The notes under the pieces were generated by a model. That model had not been told where the DNA came from. It ran no database searches and was given only the letters and a program-made list of their open reading frames with translations. A stretch of 13,405 nt of DNA from an uncultured Micrococcales bacterium (lineage in GTDB: Bacteria > Actinomycetota > Actinomycetes > Actinomycetales > Microbacteriaceae): contig CAJXVY010000003.1 of NCBI GenBank assembly GCA_913062665.1, forward strand, positions 1 through 13,405. Reading direction: 5' to 3'. Made by a program: the position numbers and the translations under genes. Numbering within the stretch: position 1 is the stretch's first letter; each line of letters starts with the position of its first letter. Positions 8,621 to 13,405 of this stretch are shown here, one piece after another.

Positions 8621-9961
8621 GTGAGTGATTTGAAAGATTTGGATAGCTTCCAAAAGCTTGATGCTTTGCAGCAGCCAACCTGGCCCGATCGCGATCATCT
8701 TGAGCGCGTAAAGCAAACTCTCTCAACCATGCCTCCGCTTGTTTTTGCCGGCGAAGTTGACTATTTCAAATCAAAAATTGCAGAGGCCGCAGCGGGAAGA
8801 GCCTTCTTATTGCAAGGCGGAGATTGTGCTGAAACTTTTGTTGACGCAACTGCGGATCGAATCCGAAATCGTATAAAAACTGTCCTGCAGATGGCAGTGG
8901 TTCTCATGTATGGATCCTCTCTTCCTGTTATCAAGATGGGAAGAATGGCCGGTCAGTTTGCAAAACCCAGGAGCAATGACACCGAGACTCGCGAGGGGGT
9001 AACCCTTCCCGCCTATCGAGGTGATGCCGTAAACGGTTTTGATTTCAACGAAGAGTCGAGGGTTCCAAACCCCGACCGCCTGCTGAAGGCTTACAACACC
9101 TCGGCGTCGACTCTGAACCTTATTAGGGCTTTCAATAGTGGCGGCTTTGCCGACCTCAGGGCGGTTCACGACTGGAATAAGGGCTTTATGGATAACCCCG
9201 CCAATGCTGCCTACGAGAACATCGCCGCAGATATCGATAGGGCGATGAAGTTTATGGAGGCTTGCGGAGTAGACAGCGCTGAGCTAAGGACAACTGATTT
9301 CTTTGTTGGCCACGAGGGCCTTCTTGTTGATTACGAGAGACCCTTGACCAGAACTGACTCCAGGACTGGGAAGTCTTATGTGACCAGCGGTCACTTTATT
9401 TGGATTGGTGAGCGTACGAGGCAACTTGATGGAGCTCACGTGGAGTTTTTGTCAAAAGTGGAAAACCCAATTGGGGTAAAGCTTGGGCCGACGGCAACCA
9501 AGGAAGATGTTTTCCAGCTGATAGAAAAGCTTGATCCCAATCGTGAGCCTGGAAAACTTACGTTCATTGCACGCATGGGAGCGGCAAAGATTAGGGACGA
9601 ACTTCCACGCCTGATGGAGGCCACAAACGAGGCTGAGGCCTTGCCACTTTGGGTCAGCGATCCAATGCACGGAAATGGCATAACAACTGCCAACGGTTAC
9701 AAATCCCGCAGGTTCGACGATGTTATGGAAGAGGTCAAGGGTTTCTTCGAAGTTTGCAGGGCTTTGGGGGTTCACCCAGGCGGGCTTCACGTTGAACTAA
9801 CCGGTGATGATGTCACGGAGTGTTTGGGCGGAAGTGATGACATTGACGAGGCTGACCTAGAGCAGCGCTACGAAACCGTTGTCGACCCAAGGTTAAACCA
9901 CAAGCAGAGTCTTGAGATGGCCTTTCTGGTTGCTGAAGAATTGGTAAATTTCCGCCGTTAG
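8621..9961 (+). CDS. aroG: 3-deoxy-7-phosphoheptulonate synthase, class II
   Basis: A 446-residue class II DAHP synthase. It condenses phosphoenolpyruvate with erythrose 4-phosphate, the first step of the shikimate pathway to aromatic amino acids. The metal ligands can be assigned by motif: Cys69 (QGGDCAE), His350 (DPMHGN), Glu392 (HVELTGDD) and Asp422 (VVDPR). Their spacings (281, 42, 30) agree almost exactly with those I recall for M. tuberculosis AroG (Cys87, His369, Glu411, Asp441). Other signature segments are KMGRMAGQFAKPR, HFIWIGERTRQLDGAH and KLGPT. The start is GTG with AGGA (8611-8614) 6 nt upstream, overlapping the plsC stop. The N-terminus is about 18 residues shorter than the mycobacterial enzyme, whose N-terminal part helps form inhibitor sites, so feedback control may differ. 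No chorismate mutase gene is nearby. Confidence 0.97.
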   Translation: MSDLKDLDSFQKLDALQQPTWPDRDHLERVKQTLSTMPPLVFAGEVDYFKSKIAEAAAGRAFLLQGGDCAETFVDATADRIRNRIKTVLQMAVVLMYGSSLPVIKMGRMAGQFAKPRSNDTETREGVTLPAYRGDAVNGFDFNEESRVPNPDRLLKAYNTSASTLNLIRAFNSGGFADLRAVHDWNKGFMDNPANAAYENIAADIDRAMKFMEACGVDSAELRTTDFFVGHEGLLVDYERPLTRTDSRTGKSYVTSGHFIWIGERTRQLDGAHVEFLSKVENPIGVKLGPTATKEDVFQLIEKLDPNREPGKLTFIARMGAAKIRDELPRLMEATNEAEALPLWVSDPMHGNGITTANGYKSRRFDDVMEEVKGFFEVCRALGVHPGGLHVELTGDDVTECLGGSDDIDEADLEQRYETVVDPRLNHKQSLEMAFLVAEELVNFRR

Positions 9962-9986
9962 AAACTCTCTGTGGCATGCTATTGGT

Positions 9987-10328
9987 GTGGGAATTGAATC
10001 TGTGAGCCAGTGGCTGAATTACCAAGAGGCGGCTGATTTACTCGGGGTTTCTAAGGGCAAGGTCGCGAGACTTGTAGAGGACAAGCAGCTATTTAGTGTC
10101 CGCATTCAGAAAGAACCGATGATTCCAGCTGAAATCATCGTTGAGGGTGAACCACTTTCCAGTGTTCGAGGAACGCTAATTGTGCTGGAAGACGCTGGCT
10201 TCAATTCAGAACAAGCCGCTGAGTGGCTCTATGAATTCCAAGAAGAGCTGGACGAGACCCCAATGCAATCACTTGTCCGAGGAAGAAAAAGCGCAGTCCG
10301 CCGTCTAGCTCAATCTCTAGCTATCTAG
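9987..10328 (+). CDS. Rv2175c-like helix-turn-helix DNA-binding protein
   Basis: A 113-residue small protein similar to mycobacterial Rv2175c. An N-terminal winged helix-turn-helix of the excisionase/MerR-like type (about residues 6-60, LNYQEAADLLGVSKGKVARLVED) is followed by the family's C-terminal helices (RGTLIVLEDAGF, AAEWLYE, GRKSAVRRLAQSLA). Rv2175c binds DNA and is a substrate of the kinase PknL, phosphorylated near its N-terminus in M. tuberculosis; here that tail is almost absent and no pknL is present. The start is uncertain. GTG 9987 has no ribosome binding site, whereas GTG 10002 has GGGA (9989-9992) about 9 nt upstream and would give a 108-residue protein. It lies 25 nt after aroG and probably shares its transcript. 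The TAG stop overlaps the stop of the convergent idsA-type gene. Its DNA target is unknown. Confidence 0.82.
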   Translation: MGIESVSQWLNYQEAADLLGVSKGKVARLVEDKQLFSVRIQKEPMIPAEIIVEGEPLSSVRGTLIVLEDAGFNSEQAAEWLYEFQEELDETPMQSLVRGRKSAVRRLAQSLAI

Positions 10329-11431
10329 CTGGTCCTGCTGATAACACGCTCAGCGAGAGCCTGAAGTTTTTGCTTGGCGTCAGCCTCCAGATCTATCGAT
10401 TGAAGAGCTTCCAGCGCTCTCTCGCCGTATTCATGCATCATTCGCTCGGTTTTTTCTAAAGCTCCAGAATCGCGAATTGTTTGCTGCATGAAAATAATCT
10501 GCTCTTCTTCCAAATCTCTCTCACTCAACAGATCGTTGAAAATCCTGGCTATTGAGTTTGAGCTTTGCTGCAAGGTAAGCGCCACCAGGACTGTTCTTTT
10601 TCCTTCTCGGAGATCGTCTCCTGCGGGCTTACCTGTGATTTCTGGGTCGCCGAAAACGCCGAGAATATCATCCCGAATTTGAAAAGCAAGGCCAAGCGGT
10701 ATTCCAAAGCTTGAAAAGCCTCGCAAGGTTTCCTCGTTTGCCCCAGCAAAGCTTGCCCCGATCAGGAGCGGTGCTTCAAGTGAATACTTAGCTGTTTTGT
10801 AAAGCATTACTTTTTCCGCCATTGTCACGGCATCTGCCAGGGACCGCAGCGGAGCAGCGTTTTCCTCCAAAACATCGAGGTATTGACCAGCCATGACCTC
10901 AAATCTCATTTTGGAGAATTCATTTCTGCAGCTTGTCTCAATTTCACTGTCTGGCGCACTAGTGACTGCCGCCCCAAAGACCTCACTCGACCAATTAAGC
11001 ATTAGGTCACCGACCAAAACTGAGCCAGACTGGCCGAATCTCTCCGGGTCACCAAGAAATCCTTTTTCAGTATGCATTGACTCAAAGCGCTTGTGAATTG
11101 AAGGTTTTCCACGACGAGTATCGGACTGGTCCATTAGATCATCATGAACCAAGGCTGCCCCGTGGAAAATCTCCAGGGCACTGGCAATACCCACGATGCC
11201 ATTTGCTTGCTCAATCAACTCGGAGGGATTACTTCCAGGCGGTAAGGAAGCCGCCCAAGCCCAGTAGGCAAAAAGTGCTCTGAATCTCTTACCGCCCTGC
11301 AGTAGCTCTTGGGTGTAATCAATTATCGGCACCAGGTCGTCTGAGATTGCAGACAGTTGCGCTCTTTTTTCATCACAAAAACTGTCAATTTCCTGCTGAA
11401 TTAGCTCGAGAAGAGAATTTCTTTCACTCAC
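10325..11431 (-). CDS. idsA: Polyprenyl diphosphate synthase, probable geranylgeranyl diphosphate synthase
   Basis: A 368-residue trans-isoprenyl diphosphate synthase that lengthens allylic diphosphates with isopentenyl diphosphate. GGKRFR (46-51) binds the pyrophosphate. The first aspartate-rich motif is DDLMD (97-101). The second is DDILG (254-258), followed by GDDLREGKRT. The five- and four-residue positions before the first motif are both Ala (92, 93), and the motif has no two-residue insert, which argues against a C15 synthase and for a C20 or longer product. The symbol follows the mycobacterial IdsA-type neighbour of Rv2175c and DUF3040 genes. The product could serve carotenoid, menaquinone or polyprenol synthesis. 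The start is GTG 11431 with no ribosome binding site, and the predicted transcript begins at that codon. No carotenoid gene lies in the window, so the pathway is not fixed. Confidence 0.9.
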   Translation of the reverse strand: MSERNSLLELIQQEIDSFCDEKRAQLSAISDDLVPIIDYTQELLQGGKRFRALFAYWAWAASLPPGSNPSELIEQANGIVGIASALEIFHGAALVHDDLMDQSDTRRGKPSIHKRFESMHTEKGFLGDPERFGQSGSVLVGDLMLNWSSEVFGAAVTSAPDSEIETSCRNEFSKMRFEVMAGQYLDVLEENAAPLRSLADAVTMAEKVMLYKTAKYSLEAPLLIGASFAGANEETLRGFSSFGIPLGLAFQIRDDILGVFGDPEITGKPAGDDLREGKRTVLVALTLQQSSNSIARIFNDLLSERDLEEEQIIFMQQTIRDSGALEKTERMMHEYGERALEALQSIDLEADAKQKLQALAERVISRTS

Positions 11432-11464
11432 AGGGATAGCCTAGCCATCCTTTGCTGTTTACAA
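11431..11464 (-). promoter_or_regulatory. Promoter of the idsA-type gene, predicted leaderless
   Basis: On the minus strand TAGGCT (11443 to 11438) fits TAnnnT. Six bases separate it from GTG 11431, so the normal transcript start falls on the first base of the start codon. No Shine-Dalgarno sequence is present. TTGTAA (11464 to 11459) could serve as -35 but with a short 15-bp spacer. Leaderless messages are common in actinobacteria, which supports this reading. Confidence 0.5.
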
Positions 11465-11481
11465 TTAAGAAGCATTAGGAG
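11437..11481 (+). promoter_or_regulatory. Promoter and ribosome binding site of the DUF3040 gene
   Basis: TACAAT at 11460-11465 matches the -10 consensus at five of six positions. TAGCCT at 11437-11442 is a weak -35 with a 17-bp spacer. Transcription should begin near 11472. A strong AGGAG (11477-11481) lies 6 nt before ATG 11488. The -35 overlaps the -10 of the divergent idsA-type promoter, and this -10 overlaps the other's -35. Confidence 0.55.
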
Positions 11482-11487
11482 ATTTAT

Positions 11488-11832
11488 ATGGGATTGAGTG
11501 AACACGAGCAGAGACTGCTTGAGGAACTGGAAAAAGACCTTTACGAGTCTGACCAGGGTTTTGCCAACCGTGTCAAGAAGCAAGATCCAGAGCGAAAGAA
11601 CTCCACACGACTGATCCTTGGAGTTCTCTCGCTAGTTGCAGGCTTGGGAATGTTGATTTTTGCAGTCTCTTTGCAGGTTGCATTTTTTGGCATCGCGGCA
11701 TTTGCCGTGATGTTTATCGGGGTTGTTCTAATTAGCAGCAACCTGAAATTGCCGAGCATCCCCTCATCCGGTGGGGGAGGATCCGGCGGCAGTTTCTTTG
11801 AGGATCGCTGGAATAAACGCTTCGGCGAATAG
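11488..11832 (+). CDS. DUF3040 membrane protein (Rv2169c-like)
   Basis: A 114-residue protein of unknown function found across actinobacteria. It opens with the family signature LSEHEQRLLEELEKDLYESD, whose helix is charged and probably cytoplasmic. Two membrane segments follow, at about residues 41-60 and 63-83, forming a helical hairpin. The C-terminal tail is glycine-rich (SSGGGGSGGS, 93-102) and then charged. The gene has its own promoter and a strong ribosome binding site, is divergent from the idsA-type gene, and is closed by a strong terminator, so it is probably a single-gene transcript. Its position between an IdsA-type synthase and mraZ matches the mycobacterial order and is the best support for family membership. 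No enzyme motif is visible. Confidence 0.88.
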   Translation: MGLSEHEQRLLEELEKDLYESDQGFANRVKKQDPERKNSTRLILGVLSLVAGLGMLIFAVSLQVAFFGIAAFAVMFIGVVLISSNLKLPSIPSSGGGGSGGSFFEDRWNKRFGE

Positions 11833-11844
11833 AAGCCATCAGCT

Positions 11845-11874
11845 AAAAGAGGCCCCTAGGGGCCTCTTTTTTTT
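11845..11874 (+). terminator. Rho-independent terminator after the DUF3040 gene
   Basis: A perfect 26-base palindrome (11845-11870, core GGCCCCTAGGGGCC) forms a long GC-rich stem that continues into A-T pairs and runs directly into eight T residues (11867-11874). It lies 12 nt after the stop codon. The left arm begins with four A residues, so weak termination from the other side is possible. It separates the DUF3040 message from the mraZ promoter. Confidence 0.93.
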
Positions 11875-11886
11875 GCCCTAAATTTT

Positions 11887-11924
11887 TCAAAAAAACTTTG
11901 TTTTTTGATGCTTTTTAGCATAAT
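11887..11924 (+). promoter_or_regulatory. mraZ promoter with A-tract and T-tract
   Basis: CATAAT at 11919-11924 matches the -10 consensus at five of six positions and sits in AT-rich DNA between the terminator and mraZ. Upstream, seven A residues (11889-11895) and six T residues (11901-11906) form a near-perfect inverted repeat (11887-11908) over the expected -35 zone, where no good -35 hexamer is seen. A small inverted repeat (TGCT/AGCA, 11909-11920) adjoins the -10. Transcription should begin near 11931. Confidence 0.5.
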
Positions 11925-11960
11925 TTGGAGGAAAGTGGAGTAAAGTGGAGATTTAGGGGA
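11922..11960 (+). promoter_or_regulatory. Putative MraZ operator: 10-bp phased direct repeats
   Basis: Repeat units of exactly 10 bp start at 11922, 11932 and 11942, each carrying TGGAG at the same position (11926-11930, 11936-11940, 11946-11950). The second and third contain AAAGTGG. A degenerate fourth unit (from 11952, with GGGGA at 11956-11960) merges with the ribosome binding site AAGGAGG (11960-11966). MraZ is known to bind tandem short boxes repeated every 10 bp upstream of its own gene, so this is a likely autoregulatory site. It begins just downstream of the -10, so binding would block RNA polymerase at the start site. Confidence 0.75.
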
Positions 11961-11971
11961 AGGAGGCAACA

Positions 11972-12403
11972 ATGCTCTTGGGTACGCACACGCCAAAGCT
12001 CGACGATAAAGGTCGCGTAATTCTTCCTTCCCGTTTCAGAGACGAATTTGCTTCCGGTTTGGTTGTGACCAGGGGTCAGGACCGTTGTCTCTATGTATTC
12101 AGCGCAGGGGAGTTCCAAGAAGTTCACGAGAAAATCAAGCAGGCACCAATGACCAGTGCCACTGGTCGTGATTACCTCCGAGTTTTCCTCAGTGGAGCAA
12201 GCGATGAGATCCCTGACAAGCAGGGACGGGTCACGATCCCCGCCACACTTCGAGATTATGCGGGCTTGAGTCGAGAGCTAGTGATGATTGGTGTGGGAAA
12301 TCGCGCCGAGATATGGGACAGCGCAACTTGGAATCAGTATTTGCAGTCAAATGAACAATCCTTCTCAGAAATTTCGGAGGAGGTGATTCCGGGGCTTTTC
12401 TAA
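11972..12403 (+). CDS. mraZ: Transcriptional regulator MraZ
   Basis: A 143-residue protein made of two AbrB-like swapped-hairpin units, each with a DxxGR box: DDKGRVILP (11-19) and DKQGRVTIP (82-90). MraZ forms a ring-shaped oligomer that binds tandem repeats before its own gene and usually represses the division/cell-wall cluster. The ATG start is firmly set by AAGGAGG (11960-11966) 5 nt upstream, the strongest ribosome binding site in the window. A matching repeat operator lies directly upstream. Between mraZ and rsmH there are 100 nt, far more than the near-zero gap of enteric bacteria. Length is normal and both halves are intact. Confidence 0.96.
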   Translation: MLLGTHTPKLDDKGRVILPSRFRDEFASGLVVTRGQDRCLYVFSAGEFQEVHEKIKQAPMTSATGRDYLRVFLSGASDEIPDKQGRVTIPATLRDYAGLSRELVMIGVGNRAEIWDSATWNQYLQSNEQSFSEISEEVIPGLF

Positions 12404-12503
12404 CTCGCATTGCAAGCTCTTGCCGATTCGCTGACAACCTTCCCCTTTGTCAGATATCGGATCGGACAGGGCTCGGGATGCGAGATAGACACCCCAAACT
12501 GTT
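12404..12503 (+). ncRNA. Structured leader between mraZ and rsmH, candidate mraW RNA motif
   Basis: This 100-nt gap has no convincing reading frame. It holds a perfect 7-bp hairpin, CTGACAA (12431-12437) with TTGTCAG (12447-12453) around a 9-nt loop, and a second short stem CTCG/CGAG (12472-12484) with loop GGATG. Neither is followed by a T-run, so they are not ordinary terminators. A published conserved RNA, the mraW motif, occurs in actinobacteria in the presumed 5' leader of operons carrying mraW (rsmH), exactly this position. I cannot compare with its consensus here, so the identity is inferred from location and the visible hairpins. Confidence 0.45.
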
Positions 12504-13405
12504 ATGAACCAGACAAATCTTCACAAGCCAGTCCTGTTGGAGGAGTCCATTGATTATTTGAACGTGGCATCGGGCAATAAGACTGTAATCGACGCCACCG
12601 TTGGACTGGGTGGCCACACTGAGGCAATGCTGGAGCGAAATCCAGAATTGAAGGTCATTGGTATAGATCGCGATTCCGAGGCCTTGAGAAGAGCTAGTCA
12701 ACGGCTGGAGCCTTTTGCTGGGCGTTTTCTCCCCTTCGCAGGCACTTATGACCAATTGCTTGAGGCAATGAATGAATTCGGGATTTCAAAGGTTGATGGG
12801 GTGCTTGCAGATCTCGGAGTTTCATCCATGCAGCTTGATTTCCCCGACCGTGGTTTTAGTTACAGCCAGAATGCCCCTTTGGATATGCGCATGGATCAGT
12901 CACAGGGAATCACTGCCGGGGAAATGATTGAAAGCAGTTCGGTCAGCGAGCTCGCGTACATCATCAAAACCTATGGTGAAGAAAAATTCGCACGGCTAAT
13001 CGCCAAGCACATTGCGGGTAAGAAATTTGAAAGTAGCTCGGATCTAAACGAAATCATCTCCGCTGTTGTTCCAAAACCACACAAAGGTCATCCCGCCAAA
13101 CGCACCTACCAAGCCCTTCGGATTGCAGTGAATGAAGAGATGGACATCTTGGAGAGGTTTGTCCCAAATGCAATCCAAGCACTCGCTGCGGGAGGTCGCC
13201 TGGTCGTAATTAGCTATCACTCGCTAGAGGACTCAATCGTAAAAAAGGCCCTTCAAAAAGCCTCACAATCTAGCTCACCGGTTGGTCTTCCGGTGGAGCT
13301 TGAGCAGCATCGTCCAGTGCTAAAGGTCCTAACTCGCGGAGTCACGAGGGCTTCTGAGCAAGAGCAGATTGAAAACCCAAGAAGCGCATCCGCAAGGTTG
13401 CGAGC
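12504..13405 (+). CDS. rsmH: 16S rRNA (cytosine-1402-N4)-methyltransferase, 3' end outside window
   Basis: An S-adenosylmethionine-dependent methyltransferase that modifies C1402 in the decoding centre of 16S rRNA; it was formerly called mraW. The reading frame is open from ATG 12504 to the window end (300 full codons), so probably only the last 10-30 residues are missing. Motifs: HKPVLLEE near the N-terminus, the cofactor loop DATVGLGGHT (30-39), GIDRD (53-57), LADLGVSSMQLD (101-112), PLDMRMD (125-131), then HPAKRTYQALRIAVN and VISYHSLED. An in-frame TAG at 12486 rules out a start further upstream. No Shine-Dalgarno sequence precedes the ATG, so initiation may depend on the structured leader or on a transcript start close to it. 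It should be followed by other division/cell-wall genes. Confidence 0.95.
   Translation, partial: MNQTNLHKPVLLEESIDYLNVASGNKTVIDATVGLGGHTEAMLERNPELKVIGIDRDSEALRRASQRLEPFAGRFLPFAGTYDQLLEAMNEFGISKVDGVLADLGVSSMQLDFPDRGFSYSQNAPLDMRMDQSQGITAGEMIESSSVSELAYIIKTYGEEKFARLIAKHIAGKKFESSSDLNEIISAVVPKPHKGHPAKRTYQALRIAVNEEMDILERFVPNAIQALAAGGRLVVISYHSLEDSIVKKALQKASQSSSPVGLPVELEQHRPVLKVLTRGVTRASEQEQIENPRSASARLR

Noticed and set aside
8268..8726. 152-residue minus-strand frame across the plsC-aroG junction
   Set aside because: It is antisense to two well-supported genes and its translation shows no family features.
12431..12475. sigma-70 promoter made of CTGACA (12431) or TTGTCA (12447) for rsmH
   Set aside because: No TAnnnT element is found at 16-18 bp from either; the sequences are better explained as the arms of the 7-bp hairpin.
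12450..12755. 101-residue minus-strand frame over the start of rsmH
   Set aside because: It is antisense to conserved RsmH motifs and has no plausible start signals.
1..13405. Mobile elements, CRISPR arrays, tRNA or rRNA genes, prophage or defence genes
   Set aside because: No transposase, integrase, spaced repeat or tRNA-like cloverleaf was seen on either strand; the window reads as compact core chromosome.

Overview
This window looks like chromosomal core DNA from a small-genome actinobacterium. GC content is near 50% by eye, which is low for the phylum. The gene set and order point to Actinobacteria: class II DAHP synthase, an Rv2175c-type DNA-binding protein, a DUF3040 membrane protein, an EspI-like MinD/ParA ATPase, and mraZ-rsmH at the start of the division/cell-wall cluster. 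The combination suggests a streamlined Microbacteriaceae member, perhaps of the freshwater Luna lineage (Rhodoluna/Aquiluna). That placement is inference from gene order and base composition.

Layout. (1) 82-5069, plus strand: pyc (pyruvate carboxylase), an EspI-like MinD/ParA ATPase and def (peptide deformylase) form a tight operon with a 9-nt gap and a 4-nt TTGA overlap. (2) 5066-6856, minus strand: a long-chain acyl-CoA synthetase whose stop codon shares a CTAG with the def stop. (3) 6988-10328, plus strand: glk (ROK glucokinase), plsC (lysophosphatidate acyltransferase), aroG (class II DAHP synthase) and an Rv2175c-like helix-turn-helix protein, separated by gaps of 5, 8 and 25 nt. (4) 10325-11431, minus strand: a polyprenyl diphosphate synthase (idsA type), again ending in a CTAG shared with its convergent neighbour. 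(5) 11488-11832, plus strand: a DUF3040 protein closed by a strong intrinsic terminator. (6) From 11887 to the end, plus strand: the mraZ promoter with a phased repeat operator, mraZ, a 100-nt leader with candidate RNA structure, and rsmH running off the window end.

Together the genes cover entry of glucose into metabolism (glk), anaplerosis (pyc), fatty-acid activation and phospholipid synthesis (acyl-CoA synthetase, plsC), aromatic amino-acid entry (aroG), isoprenoid chain synthesis (idsA), N-terminal protein processing (def), and control and start of the division/cell-wall cluster (mraZ, rsmH). From memory, the order from the acyl-CoA synthetase to rsmH resembles a condensed form of the M. 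tuberculosis Rv2187-Rv2165c segment, and glk-plsC-aroG resembles the Corynebacterium arrangement. The Ser/Thr kinase pknL, usually beside the Rv2175c gene, is missing.

I found no mobile element, CRISPR array, tRNA, rRNA or defence island. No wholly new system is evident. The most unusual signals are the mraZ operator, the rsmH leader RNA, the overlapping divergent promoters between idsA and the DUF3040 gene, the CTAG tail-to-tail gene ends, the dominance of TAG stops, and an EspI-like ATPase translationally coupled to a deformylase rather than lying in an ESX locus.
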